From Miltoncostaea oceani (lineage in GTDB: Bacteria; Actinomycetota; Thermoleophilia; Miltoncostaeales; Miltoncostaeaceae), in NCBI RefSeq assembly GCF_018141545.1, contig NZ_CP064356.1, forward strand, positions 3,547,001-3,611,000: 64,000 nt of DNA, given 5' to 3'. The position numbers and the translations under genes were made by a program. Below are positions 8,442-16,287 of the stretch, piece after piece. Below the pieces are notes generated by a model that was not told the origin of the DNA, did not search any database, and saw nothing but the letters and a program-made list of their open reading frames with translations. How positions within the stretch are numbered: the first letter of the stretch is position 1; the number at the start of each line of letters is the position of its first letter.

Positions 8442-8447
8442 AGGGTA
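8442..8447 (-). promoter_or_regulatory. -10 box TACCCT giving a leaderless lipA
   Basis: Read on the minus strand, TACCCT ends 6 nt before ATG 8435, so the extended LipA start is also the likely mRNA start. Confidence 0.55.
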
Positions 8448-8476
8448 GCGGACCGGTGGCGGGCGCGACCGACCGG

Positions 8477-8482
8477 TACGCT
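8477..8482 (+). promoter_or_regulatory. -10 box TACGCT giving a leaderless dcd
   Basis: TACGCT ends 6 nt before GTG 8489. Together with the lipA box it forms a compact divergent promoter region of 53 bp. Confidence 0.5.
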
Positions 8483-8488
8483 GCCGCC

Positions 8489-9046
8489 GTGGTCCTCTCC
8501 GATCGCACCATCCGCGAAGAGATCGCCGCCGGCCGGCTGGTGATCGAGCCGTTCGACGACACCCTGCTGCAGCCGTCGTCGGTGGACGTCCGCGTGGCGG
8601 GGGAGTTCCGGGTGTTCCACAACAACCGGCGCGCCTACATCGACGTGAAGGACGCGAACGACGACCTCACCGAGGTCGTCGCGATCCCCGACGGCGAGGC
8701 GTTCATCCTCCACCCCGGCGAGTTCGTGCTCGGCTCGACGCAGGAGCGGGTCGCCCTGCCGGACGACCTGGTCGCGCGACTCGAGGGGAAGTCGAGCCTC
8801 GGGCGGCTGGGACTCCTGATCCACTCGACCGCGGGGTACATCGACCCGGGCTTCGACGGCACCATCACGCTGGAGCTGTCGAACGTCGCGCGGCTGCCCA
8901 TCTCGATCTACCCGGGCATGCCGATCGGCCAGATCTCGTTCCTGCAGATGACGACGCCGGTCGACCGGCCCTACCGGGGCAAGTACCAGGGGCAGAGCGG
9001 GCCGACGGCGAGCTCGTACCACCGGGAGTTCGACACCCCCCGCTGA
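8489..9046 (+). CDS. dcd: dCTP deaminase
   Basis: The 185-residue protein begins [12 protein letters not shown] and carries the dCTP deaminase/dUTPase signatures: LQPSSVDVR near the start, [10 protein letters not shown], and [11 protein letters not shown], which holds the nucleotide-binding and catalytic residues. It hydrolyses dCTP to dUTP, or to dUMP in bifunctional actinobacterial forms, for thymidylate supply. Which form this is cannot be told by eye. The GTG start is chosen over an upstream in-frame ATG because of the leaderless promoter and the family N-terminus. Confidence 0.93.
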   Translation: MVLSDRTIREEIAAGRLVIEPFDDTLLQPSSVDVRVAGEFRVFHNNRRAYIDVKDANDDLTEVVAIPDGEAFILHPGEFVLGSTQERVALPDDLVARLEGKSSLGRLGLLIHSTAGYIDPGFDGTITLELSNVARLPISIYPGMPIGQISFLQMTTPVDRPYRGKYQGQSGPTASSYHREFDTPR

Positions 9047-9050
9047 GCGG

Positions 9051-9470
9051 TCAGCGCCCGGAGCGGCCCGCGGGCGTCAGCCACGCGTGGGCGAGCAGGC
9101 CGCCGACCAGGGCGGCGGCGAGGGCCCAGGCGGCCGCGATGACGGCGTCGCGACCCGACCCCGGCAGGAACGCGGGGGCGTCGGGGCCGCCGAGGGCGTC
9201 GATGACCCGTGCGATCACGACGAAGCAGGCGTGGATGACGTAGGCCGCGACGCCGGCGGCGAGGGCGTGCAGGGGACGCCGCGCGTCGGCGCGCACGCCG
9301 GCGAGGAACCCCCCCACCCCGAACGTCAGCGCCGCCGCCGCGAGCCGCAGCGGCCAGTCGCGGCCGGAGCCGGCCATGAGGCCGATGGAGGCGACGAGAC
9401 CCCCCCACGCGACCGGGATGGGATCGATCCGCGCGGTCGGACGGAGGGCGAGGGGCGCCACCTGCTCCAT
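9051..9470 (-). CDS. Small four-helix membrane protein, unknown
   Basis: This 139-residue hydrophobic protein has about four predicted transmembrane helices (around residues 18-33, 43-58, 70-90 and 110-130) and a short basic tail. No catalytic motif is visible and I do not recognise a family. It starts at ATG 9470, divergent from tatA, with only the TACCCT box of tatA between them. It ends 4 nt from the convergent dcd stop. The long upstream extension in this frame lies inside other genes and is not coding. Confidence 0.65.
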   Translation of the reverse strand: MEQVAPLALRPTARIDPIPVAWGGLVASIGLMAGSGRDWPLRLAAAALTFGVGGFLAGVRADARRPLHALAAGVAAYVIHACFVVIARVIDALGGPDAPAFLPGSGRDAVIAAAWALAAALVGGLLAHAWLTPAGRSGR

Positions 9471-9471
9471 G

Positions 9472-9477
9472 CTACCC
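9472..9477 (+). promoter_or_regulatory. -10 box TACCCT for tatA
   Basis: TACCCT lies 50 nt before the tatA start, giving a leader of about 44 nt that contains the ribosome binding site AAGGA (9514-9518). This gene is thus one of the leadered ones. Confidence 0.45.
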
Positions 9478-9527
9478 TCCGACGGGAAACGGCCCGGACG
9501 CACCCCCTCTTCCAAGGACGGCCGAAC

Positions 9528-9728
9528 GTGGACTTCTCCCCCATCCAGCTCCTCATCGTGCTGGCGATCATCCTCCTGGTCTTCGGCGCGAAGAAGCTCC
9601 CGGAGATCGGTCGGAACCTGGGTTCCGGCGCACGTGAGTTCAAGGACGGGATCACCGGCGCCTCGGACCACACGGACGGCGACGCGATCAGCGGGCCGCC
9701 CAAGCGGGAGGACGAGAAGGTCGGCTGA
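9528..9728 (+). CDS. tatA: Twin-arginine translocase subunit TatA
   Basis: The 66-residue protein has one N-terminal transmembrane helix (residues 6-19) and then the family hinge FGAKKLPEIGRNLG and an amphipathic helix ending in FKDGI, with an acidic tail. The length and the FGxKKLPEIG motif fit TatA rather than the longer TatB. It forms the pore element of the Tat export system for folded proteins; tatC is not in the window. The GTG start is preceded by AAGGA at a suitable distance. Confidence 0.9.
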   Translation: MDFSPIQLLIVLAIILLVFGAKKLPEIGRNLGSGAREFKDGITGASDHTDGDAISGPPKREDEKVG

Positions 9729-11058
9729 GCCGGCGCGGGACCGCGTCTGGAGGGCCGCCTGGGTCCTCCCGGTCGCGAGCGGCCCCGTCCGTGACGGGGC
9801 CGTCGCCGTGCGCGACGGGCGCATCGTGCGCGTGGGCCCCGCCGTGGAGGTGATCGCGGCCGCCCCCGACGCCGAGGTGACGGACCTCGGGCACGACGTC
9901 CTGATGCCCGGGCTGGTCGATGCGCACTGCCACCTCGAGTGGAGCCTCCTCGAGGGGCTGCTGCACCCCGCCGACTTCGCGGCGTGGCTGGGACGCCTGC
10001 TGCCGATGCGGGTGCGGATGACGCCCGCCGACCACGTCGCCGGCGCCCGCCTCGGCGCCATGCGGTCGCTGCGGGCCGGCACGACGACGCTGTCCGACTC
10101 GGGGCCGACGGGTGCCGGGGCCGGCGCCCTCGCGGCGAGCGGCCAGCGCGGCGTGGTGCACCTGGAGGCGTTCGGGCGCGACGAGGGCCGGGCGGCGACG
10201 GAGGCGGCGGCGGCCCTGTCGGCGCGGCTGGCGGAGCTCGACGACGCGGGCGGGCCGCGGGTGCGGGCCGGGGTGTCCCCCCACGCCCCGTACACCGTCG
10301 GCCCGGACCTGTGGCGGGCGTTGCGGGCCCGCGCCGACCTCGAGGGCCGGGGGTGGGCGACCCACCTCGCGGAGTCCCGTCACGAGCTCCCCGCGATCCG
10401 CGACGGCGCGGGGCCCCTCGCCGACCTCTTCGCCGCGGCCGAGCTGGTGCCGGGCCGCTGGGGCGGCGGGCCGGACGACGGCGTCGTCGCCCGCCTCGAC
10501 GCGACGGGCGCGCTCACCCCCGGGCTGCTCGCGGCGCACTGCGTGGAGCTGGGGGGCGACGACCCGGCCCTCCTCGCGGCGCGGGGCGTCGCCGTCGCGC
10601 ACTGCCCCCGCTCGAACGCCCACCTGCGGTGCGGCCGCGCACCCCTGGAGGACCTCCGCGACGCCGGGGTGGTGGTGGGGCTCGGCACGGACAGCCCCGC
10701 GAGTGGCGGCGACTACGACCTGCGTGCCGAGGCGCGGGCGTGCCGGGTCGCGCACGCGGGCGTCCACGACGTCGGCGACGCCGACCTGCTCGACATGATC
10801 ACGCGGGGGGGCGCCGCGGCGCTCGGCATGGAGGGCGAGGTGGGGGCGCTCGTCCCGGGCGCCCACGCCGACCTGCTGGTGCTCGCCCCGGCGGGCCGGG
10901 GCGGCGACGACCCGGTCGCGGTGGCCCTGGACGCGGCGACGACGGTCCGGTCGGTGGTCGTCGGGGGCGAGGTCGTCGTCCACGAGGGGCATCCGACCCG
11001 GCTCGACCACGACGAGATCCTCGCCGGTGCGCGCGATGCGCGCGCGCGGCTCTGCTAG
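9634..11058 (+). CDS. Amidohydrolase/chlorohydrolase-type metal-dependent hydrolase
   Basis: This is a TIM-barrel amidohydrolase of the cytosine deaminase/ATZ-TRZ type. It opens with a composite-sheet strand (RAAWVLPVASGPVRDGAVAV), then DAHCHLEW (HxH metal ligands), SPHAPYTV, ATHLAES, AHCVEL and the metal/acid Asp in GLGTDSPAS. It probably deaminates or hydrolyses a cyclic amine or nucleoside-like compound; the substrate is unknown. The start is a problem. No ATG, GTG or TTG lies in frame between the tatA stop and GTG 9808, which would delete the first strand. The entry therefore uses GTG 9634, which overlaps tatA by 95 nt; homology begins near 9740. Confidence 0.8.
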   Translation: MSSRTGSPAPRTTRTATRSAGRPSGRTRRSAEPARDRVWRAAWVLPVASGPVRDGAVAVRDGRIVRVGPAVEVIAAAPDAEVTDLGHDVLMPGLVDAHCHLEWSLLEGLLHPADFAAWLGRLLPMRVRMTPADHVAGARLGAMRSLRAGTTTLSDSGPTGAGAGALAASGQRGVVHLEAFGRDEGRAATEAAAALSARLAELDDAGGPRVRAGVSPHAPYTVGPDLWRALRARADLEGRGWATHLAESRHELPAIRDGAGPLADLFAAAELVPGRWGGGPDDGVVARLDATGALTPGLLAAHCVELGGDDPALLAARGVAVAHCPRSNAHLRCGRAPLEDLRDAGVVVGLGTDSPASGGDYDLRAEARACRVAHAGVHDVGDADLLDMITRGGAAALGMEGEVGALVPGAHADLLVLAPAGRGGDDPVAVALDAATTVRSVVVGGEVVVHEGHPTRLDHDEILAGARDARARLC

Positions 11059-11069
11059 CGTCGCTCGCC

Positions 11070-11636
11070 GTGCTCCTCGACCAGAAGCGGACCAAGCGGA
11101 TGGTGCAGGTGGTCGCGATCATCACGTCGATCGCGTTCGCCGGCGTCATCTTCATCGTCCTGGGCCTGATCCTCTTCGGCGGGGGCGGCAACACCGTCGC
11201 CGACGACGAGCTCTCGGACGCGCGGGCGCTGGTGGAGGAGCGGCCGAACGACGCCGACGCGTGGGAGCGGCTGTCCGCCGCGCAGGCGGCGGAGGAGATC
11301 GGCCAGACGACCGAGGCCGTCGCGTCGGCGCGCCGGGCCGTCGAGCTCGACCCCCGCAGCTACCGACGCCTGCAGAGCCTCATCGCCCTCCAGATCCGCA
11401 CGGGCGACACGGAGGGGGCGATCACGTCGCTCCAGACGTACACGGCGGCGAACCCGCGGCGCGAGCCGGAGGCGTTCCTCCAGCTCGGGCAGATCGCCGA
11501 GGAGGCGGGGCGGACGCAGCTCGCCGAGCTGTCGTACCAGACGTTCCTGCGCCTCGCGCCGGACGACACCACCGCCGAGGAGGTCCGTGCGCGCCTCCAG
11601 GCCCTCCGCACCGGCGGGACCGCCACCGCTCCCTAG
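11070..11636 (+). CDS. Membrane-anchored tetratricopeptide protein
   Basis: The 188-residue protein has a basic N-terminus, one transmembrane helix (about residues 12-35), a Gly-rich linker and then TPR-like helices. Typical TPR spacing is seen in ARALVEERPNDADAWERLSAAQ, split here around A-rich turns, and again around residues 78-150. It is probably a membrane-tethered scaffold. The GTG start follows TAGCGT (11056-11061) by 8 nt, so it is likely transcribed on its own although it lies 11 nt after the amidohydrolase stop. No partner is obvious. Confidence 0.75.
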   Translation: MLLDQKRTKRMVQVVAIITSIAFAGVIFIVLGLILFGGGGNTVADDELSDARALVEERPNDADAWERLSAAQAAEEIGQTTEAVASARRAVELDPRSYRRLQSLIALQIRTGDTEGAITSLQTYTAANPRREPEAFLQLGQIAEEAGRTQLAELSYQTFLRLAPDDTTAEEVRARLQALRTGGTATAP

Positions 11637-11670
11637 ACCATCGGACGGTGGGACCCCCGCGAGCCTTTGC

Positions 11671-11676
11671 TAGGCT
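11671..11676 (+). promoter_or_regulatory. -10 box TAGGCT of tRNA-Lys
   Basis: TAGGCT ends 7 nt before the first base of the mature tRNA, so the precursor has almost no 5' leader. Confidence 0.5.
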
Positions 11677-11683
11677 CCTCCGC

Positions 11684-11756
11684 GGGCCGTTAGCTTAGTT
11701 GGTAGAGCAGGGGACTCTTAATCCCAAGGTCGAAGGTTCGAATCCTTCACGGCCCA
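11684..11756 (+). tRNA. tRNA-Lys (anticodon CUU)
   Basis: This is a 73-nt cloverleaf. The acceptor stem GGGCCGT pairs with ACGGCCC followed by discriminator A. The D arm is GCTTAGTTGGTAGAGC. The anticodon loop CTCTTAA holds CTT, and the T arm carries GGTTCGAATCC. CCA is not encoded. One pair at the top of the anticodon stem is a mismatch. Confidence 0.95.
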
Positions 11757-11760
11757 CTTC

Positions 11761-11791
11761 CCGAAGGCCCGCTCATCGAGCGGGCCTTCGG
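11761..11791 (+). terminator. Perfect 14-bp hairpin after tRNA-Lys
   Basis: Positions 11761-11774 pair without mismatch to 11778-11791 around a 3-nt ATC loop, 4 nt after the tRNA end. No T run follows. It is the natural terminator for the tRNA transcript. Confidence 0.8.
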
Positions 11792-11859
11792 CGTTCGGTG
11801 GCGGACATCCGCGCGGTGGGTGGTCTCCGCGGCCGAGGCGTACCGGGCCGCCGCGCGGA

Positions 11860-12315
11860 TCAGGCCGCCACCGGCTCGCCGAGCGGGAGCACGATCGGCA
11901 TCGGACCGCCGATGACGAAGACCTGCGGGCCGCCCTCGCCCAGGGGCTCCTCGAACGTGCCGATGTTCACCGAGCCGGCGAAGGTCCCGAGCACGCGCAG
12001 GATGCCGTCACCGGTGTTCGTGATGTCGTGGCGCACCATCGCCGGCACCACCACCACCTGGCCGGCCTGGACGGGCGCCGTCTCCTCGCCGACGAGCCCC
12101 TCGCCCCGGCCCTCGAGGATGACGAGGAACTCCTCCGCGGTGTCGGTGTGGACGCCGACGTGCGCGCCCGGCTCGAGCTCGAAGTAGACGCACGCGCTCG
12201 CGGCCGTGCCGGTCGCGCTCGAGATGGGGAACGCCACCTTCAGCCGCCGCGCGGGGTCCGTCGGCGACTCGATCTCGAGCAGGTCGACGGCGGTGAGGTC
12301 GATGGCCTGGATCAT
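11860..12315 (-). CDS. Cupin-domain protein under TetR control
   Basis: The 151-residue protein has one conserved cupin barrel. The first motif is HVGVHTDTAEEFLVILEGRGE, read across residues around 66-86, with two His and a Glu. The second, around MVRHDITNTG, supplies another His. A mononuclear metal site is likely; substrate and reaction are unknown. The start is ATG 12315, preceded by a strong ribosome binding site (GAGGAGG, minus strand). It is divergent from a TetR regulator, and an inverted repeat lies in its promoter, so it is probably the regulator's target. Confidence 0.8.
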   Translation of the reverse strand: MIQAIDLTAVDLLEIESPTDPARRLKVAFPISSATGTAASACVYFELEPGAHVGVHTDTAEEFLVILEGRGEGLVGEETAPVQAGQVVVVPAMVRHDITNTGDGILRVLGTFAGSVNIGTFEEPLGEGGPQVFVIGGPMPIVLPLGEPVAA

Positions 12316-12335
12316 GGTCTGCCTCCTCAGATAAT

Positions 12336-12351
12336 TGCACATGTGTGTGCA
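12336..12351. promoter_or_regulatory. TetR-type operator 1 (cupin promoter)
   Basis: The 16-bp site has 6-bp inverted arms TGCACA and TGTGCA around TGTG. It sits just upstream of an AT-rich minus-strand -10 region (TTATCT) for the cupin gene and resembles operator 2 at 12 of 15 positions. Confidence 0.55.
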
Positions 12352-12404
12352 GTCATTTGGTGTGGCGACCTTACGACGGGCCGTGCGCGTCGTCAAGAGT
12401 TCGG

Positions 12405-12419
12405 GTACACTTGTGTGCA
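12405..12419. promoter_or_regulatory. TetR-type operator 2 overlapping the regulator's -10 box
   Basis: GTACACTTGTGTGCA contains the core ACAC-TT-GTGT and overlaps TACACT (12406-12411), the probable -10 box of the regulator gene, ending on the base before its ATG. This placement predicts autorepression of a leaderless gene. Confidence 0.55.
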
Positions 12420-13028
12420 ATGACGACGACCTCACCCGGCGCGCGGGAGCGCAACCGCCTGCGGACGCGGCAGAGGATCGTCGAGGCGGCCGCCGAGCTG
12501 CACACGACGGTCGGCCCTGCGCGGACCACGATCATGGGCATCGCCGAGCGCGCCGGCGTGCAGCGGCACACCGTCTACGCGCACTTCCCCGACGAGACCG
12601 CGCTCTTCCGGGCGTGCACCACCCACTGGTTCGCCCTGAACCCGCCGCCCGATCACGAGCACTGGGCCGCGATCGAGGACGTCGAGGACCGGGTCATCGC
12701 GGCGCTCGAGGACGTCTACGCCTACTGGGAGCGCACCGCCGACGACCTGATCCCGGTGATGGCCGACGCCGGGAGGGTCGAGGCGATGGATGAGGCGCTC
12801 GACTTCTGGGCCGAGCGCATCGGCGCCTGGGTGGATGCCGTCGCCGGGGGCCTGCGACTCCGCGGGCGGCGGCGGACCCGGTCGCGGGCCGCGCTGCGCC
12901 ACGCGCTGGCGCTCGAGACCTGGCGCTCCCTGACCGTCGCGGGCGAGCTCACCCGGCCCGAGGCGGTGCGGCTCATGGCGGCCTTCGTCCGCCTCGCGAT
13001 GGAGCCGGACGGGCGGCGCGCCGTCTGA
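12420..13028 (+). CDS. TetR-family transcriptional regulator
   Basis: The 202-residue protein has the N-terminal TetR DNA-binding domain: RQRIVEAAAELHTTVG, then the helix-turn-helix TIMGIAERAGVQRHTVYAHFPDE split around residues 34-55. An all-helical ligand domain follows. It is divergent from the cupin gene, and two related inverted repeats in the 104-bp gap are its likely operators. ATG 12420 is chosen because a TACACT box lies 8 nt upstream, implying a leaderless mRNA. The 3' end overlaps the convergent permease gene by 56 bp. Confidence 0.87.
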   Translation: MTTTSPGARERNRLRTRQRIVEAAAELHTTVGPARTTIMGIAERAGVQRHTVYAHFPDETALFRACTTHWFALNPPPDHEHWAAIEDVEDRVIAALEDVYAYWERTADDLIPVMADAGRVEAMDEALDFWAERIGAWVDAVAGGLRLRGRRRTRSRAALRHALALETWRSLTVAGELTRPEAVRLMAAFVRLAMEPDGRRAV

Positions 13029-13698
13029 GCCGCACGTCGGGGGCGACCACCCGGTCGTACGGGGGCCGACGTCCCGGCCCAGGGCGGCACGAGGACACCC
13101 GGGACGGTCGGCGCCTCCCGTCCCGGGCGAGCGACGCCACCAGCACGACGGCCGCGGCGGCGAGGATCGACCACCAGATCGTGGCGCTCCGCGCCCAGGC
13201 CTCCTCGCCCTCCCAGAGGGGGAAGAAGGGGAGCCGGTCGGGCATCGGCCGCACCAGCGCGAGCATCGCGACCACCGCGAGGACGGCCGGGGCGAGCACC
13301 AGGCCCGGCGTGGCGACCCCCGCCGCGCGCCTGGTCGTCGCCACCGCAACACCGGCGAGGATGGCCGCGAGGCCCTGCAGGACGAAGAGGGCCGCGTGGT
13401 CCGGCAGGCGGTCGCCCGCGACGACGACGGACGCCGTCCAGACCACGGCGAGCGGCACGACCGCCGCCGACCTGGCCGCCGTCCGCCACGCCAGCCCCCG
13501 TGGCAGCGAATCGACGACCGCCGCGGCCGGCTCGTCCATGCTCCACGCCGCTGCGGCCGCCAGCAGCCCGACCGCGGTGCCCTGCAGCGGCCACACGACG
13601 TCGGGCCAGGCGGCCGTCAGCGCCATCAGGCACGGGATGACCAGGCCGCACGCCGCGACCAGCCGCCACGGGACCGCCCGCAGCACGTACCGCGGCAT
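12973..13698 (-). CDS. Membrane protein at the end of an ABC transporter operon
   Basis: The 241-residue hydrophobic protein has about six helices (for example VLVIPCLMALTAAW-like and IWWSILAAAAVVLVASLA segments) and an Arg/Pro-rich cytosolic tail. No signature motif was found. Its ATG overlaps the stop of the upstream permease gene (ATGA), so it is co-translated with that transporter and is probably a further membrane subunit. The basic tail runs 56 bp into the convergent TetR gene; the true end is nevertheless set by the reading frame. Confidence 0.7.
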   Translation of the reverse strand: MPRYVLRAVPWRLVAACGLVIPCLMALTAAWPDVVWPLQGTAVGLLAAAAAWSMDEPAAAVVDSLPRGLAWRTAARSAAVVPLAVVWTASVVVAGDRLPDHAALFVLQGLAAILAGVAVATTRRAAGVATPGLVLAPAVLAVVAMLALVRPMPDRLPFFPLWEGEEAWARSATIWWSILAAAAVVLVASLARDGRRRPSRVSSCRPGPGRRPPYDRVVAPDVRLRRRAARPAPSRGGRRPP

Positions 13699-14594
13699 CA
13701 GGCCGGCGTCAGCGGGTTGACGAGGATCTCCGGGATGCCGGTCCACATCGCGAGCAGGCAGGCGGCGACGGAGACCGCGAGGACCACGCCACCCGCGAGC
13801 AGGAGCGGCCGGCGGGGGCGTTCGCGGTCGTGGAGCAACGCGAGGATCAGCCCGAGGGCGCTGAGGCAGGCGACATGCAGGACCCACCACTGCGGCGACC
13901 CCGGGAAGACCACCATCTGGTCGGCCCCCCACCCCTCCGCGCCGAACGGGCCGCCCCAGTAGGTCCAGGGCATGACGACGCGCACGCGGACCAGCGGCTC
14001 GAACAGGCCCTGCATCACGATCGTCGTCGCGATGACGGCGATGACGGCCACCGCGGGCGCGGCGCGGCCCGTGGTCCAGCGGGCGACCAGCAGACCGAGA
14101 AGCGGCCCACCGACGCACGCGAGGGGACCGAGGCCGAAGAGGACCGCCGCGACCCAGCCCACCTCGTCGGCTTCGCCGAACGGGAACCCGTCCGCCGGGG
14201 GCGGCGAGGCCTCGTAGGTGACGAGGGCCCACACCCACCATGCGAGGCCGGCCGCGAAGGGCACGCAGACGGCGGACGCGAGCGCCACCGTGCGGCTGCG
14301 CTCCCCGACCGGCACCGCCCCGGCGGCGCGGGCCGCCGCGTCGGACCGGCGGGTGAGCGACCACATGACGACGATCCCGAGCAGGCCGATCGCGCCGGCG
14401 GGGACGATGGCGTGGAAGACCGACGACGTCCGGACGTCGGGGCCGTCGATGCAGGCCAGCGCCACGACCACGACCCCGAGCAGGAAGAGCGGGTGGGTCG
14501 CGTACCGGCGCGCCTCGAGGAGGGCGAGGGGCCGGAGCGTGGCGGTCGCCGAGCGCGCCGGCGCCCGCGGGACGCCGGTGGCGAGCGTGCTCAT
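13698..14594 (-). CDS. ABC transporter permease
   Basis: This 298-residue protein has six or so transmembrane helices, organised like ABC-2 type export permeases encoded next to a CcmA/DrrA-like ATPase. A large loop in the middle (LVRVRVVMPWTYWGG) is probably extracytoplasmic. It starts at ATG 14594, overlapping the stop of the ATPase gene (ATGA), and is followed by another membrane protein with the same type of overlap. The exported substrate is unknown. Confidence 0.8.
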   Translation of the reverse strand: MSTLATGVPRAPARSATATLRPLALLEARRYATHPLFLLGVVVVALACIDGPDVRTSSVFHAIVPAGAIGLLGIVVMWSLTRRSDAAARAAGAVPVGERSRTVALASAVCVPFAAGLAWWVWALVTYEASPPPADGFPFGEADEVGWVAAVLFGLGPLACVGGPLLGLLVARWTTGRAAPAVAVIAVIATTIVMQGLFEPLVRVRVVMPWTYWGGPFGAEGWGADQMVVFPGSPQWWVLHVACLSALGLILALLHDRERPRRPLLLAGGVVLAVSVAACLLAMWTGIPEILVNPLTPA

Positions 14595-15472
14595 GCCGCG
14601 ACCGCCACCCGGTCGGCGGCCCGCCGGCCCACCATCAGCAGGTAGGCGTCCTCGACCGACGGTTCCGCGGGGACGGCGTCCGGCCCGGGGTGGCCGCCGA
14701 TCGAGCGGATCCGGCCGGTCCCGGTGCGCCAGGACACGGCGGCCCCGGGCACCTCCCGGTCGGCGAGCCACACCGAGCCGGCGGCGGCGCCGACGAAGTC
14801 GCTGACGGTCCCGTCGAAGCGCACCCGGCCCTCGGCGAGGACCACGACGCGCTCGCAGAGGGCCGCGACGTCCTCGGTCTGGTGGGTCGACAGCAGTACC
14901 GCCCCGACGGCCCCCCGAGCGGACAGCACCGCCCGCAGGCTGGCGCGCCGCTCGGGGTCGAGGCCGGTCGTCGGCTCGTCGAGGATCAGCAGGTCCGGGT
15001 CGCCGATGAAGGCCTGGCCGAGGGCGAGGCGGCGGCGCTGCCCGCCCGACAGCGTCCGAACCCGGGCCGACGCGCGCCCCCCGAGGTCGACGAGGTCGAG
15101 GACGCGCCGCACCTCGGCGTGGCGGGCGGCCGTGTCGCTCCACTCCTTCAGCACCGCGATGTAGTCGAGGAACGTGAAGGCCGTCATCCCCCTCGGGAAG
15201 GCGAGCTCCTGCGGCAGGTAGCCGATCACCCGGCGCACCCGCGTGCGCGCCGCCAGCGGGCCCGTCGCCTCGTCGCCGAGCACGTGGATGCTCCCTGCGT
15301 CGGGCGGCTCGACGGTCGCCAGCGCGCGGATCAGGGTGGTCTTGCCGGCGCCGTTCGGGCCGAGCAGTCCGGTGACGCCCGCCTCCAGGGTCAGGCTGAC
15401 GGCGTCGAGGGCGGTGACGGCCCCGAACCTCCTGGTGACCCCGTCGATCGTGACGAGGGGCGGTGCGGTCAT
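14591..15472 (-). CDS. ABC transporter ATP-binding protein (ABC-2 export type)
   Basis: The 293-residue ATPase has Walker A GPNGAGKTT near residue 39, a Q loop LPQELAFP, signature LSGGQRRRL, Walker B LLILDEPTTGLD and switch His in LSTHQTED. This is the DrrA/CcmA-like class that powers small export systems. A C-terminal region of about 70 residues after the ATPase core is variable. The gene overlaps both neighbours by 4 nt inside an operon headed by an ECF sigma factor, so its expression is probably under that sigma factor's control. Confidence 0.92.
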   Translation of the reverse strand: MTAPPLVTIDGVTRRFGAVTALDAVSLTLEAGVTGLLGPNGAGKTTLIRALATVEPPDAGSIHVLGDEATGPLAARTRVRRVIGYLPQELAFPRGMTAFTFLDYIAVLKEWSDTAARHAEVRRVLDLVDLGGRASARVRTLSGGQRRRLALGQAFIGDPDLLILDEPTTGLDPERRASLRAVLSARGAVGAVLLSTHQTEDVAALCERVVVLAEGRVRFDGTVSDFVGAAAGSVWLADREVPGAAVSWRTGTGRIRSIGGHPGPDAVPAEPSVEDAYLLMVGRRAADRVAVAA

Positions 15473-16287
15473 CGGTGTCCTCCGGGTGCGGTGGTCAGGC
15501 GGACGGCGAGCGCCACGGCGCCGGCGCCGGCGAGGGTCAGGTAGACGGGCACGAGCCGGGGGTCGACAGCGGCGGCGGCCTCGTCGGCGCGGTGGGCCAC
15601 GGCGACGACGACGACCCAGATCGCCCCGGCGGACGTGCCGGCGGCCGCCGGACTCCACGCCGTCATGACCAGGAGGCTGAACAGGGTCAGGGCGAGGGAC
15701 GGCAGCAGCCACGCGAACGCGAGGGATCCGATCGGCGGCACGGAGACCCCGAGGGCCACCACGACGGGGACGCTCGTCACGCAGACGGCCCCGGCGCGGA
15801 CCAGCGCCACACGGGCCTTCGAGTAGGGCGTCGCGGCGGTCAGGTCGTCGAGGGGGTCGAAGGAGGCGAACGACGCGACGACGCCCATGACGGGCACGAG
15901 CGGGGCCACCAGCAGGTAGAGCGCCCGCCCGCCCGCCGCGTTGCTAAGGGCGGCGAGGGCGGCGAACGCCACCACGGCGATCACCGCGAGCGTCCACGAG
16001 CCGTCGAGGGCGCGGGCGGCGCGCAGCAGCACCACGTCGGCGTCGGAGAGACCGAACCGGCGTAGGAGCCGCAGCGCGGGCGACGGCCGGGGCGTCGCGA
16101 TCTCGGCGACGACCCGGGCCCAGGCCGGCGCGAGGTCCCCCGCCGGGGAGAGGTGCGCGAGGCGCTCCCGGCACGCCGCGCACGAGATCAGGTGGGCCTC
16201 GACCGACGCGGCCGCGGAGAGGTCGGCGGCGCCGTCGAGGTAGCGCCCGAGAAGGGCCGCGTCGGCGTGCCAGGCGGTGGTGCTCAC
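15469..16287 (-). CDS. Zinc anti-sigma domain fused to a six-helix membrane domain
   Basis: The 272-residue protein begins with a zinc-binding anti-sigma (ZAS) module: H32, C36 and C39 in an HxxxCxxC arrangement (HLISCAAC). After residue 85 it becomes a polytopic membrane domain with about six helices resembling an ABC-2 permease, unlike the usual single-helix anti-sigma factor. It is encoded directly after the ECF sigma gene (GTGA overlap) and before the ABC ATPase. I infer that it holds the sigma factor at the membrane and may itself be a transporter subunit. Confidence 0.8.
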   Translation of the reverse strand: MSTTAWHADAALLGRYLDGAADLSAAASVEAHLISCAACRERLAHLSPAGDLAPAWARVVAEIATPRPSPALRLLRRFGLSDADVVLLRAARALDGSWTLAVIAVVAFAALAALSNAAGGRALYLLVAPLVPVMGVVASFASFDPLDDLTAATPYSKARVALVRAGAVCVTSVPVVVALGVSVPPIGSLAFAWLLPSLALTLFSLLVMTAWSPAAAGTSAGAIWVVVVAVAHRADEAAAAVDPRLVPVYLTLAGAGAVALAVRLTTAPGGHR

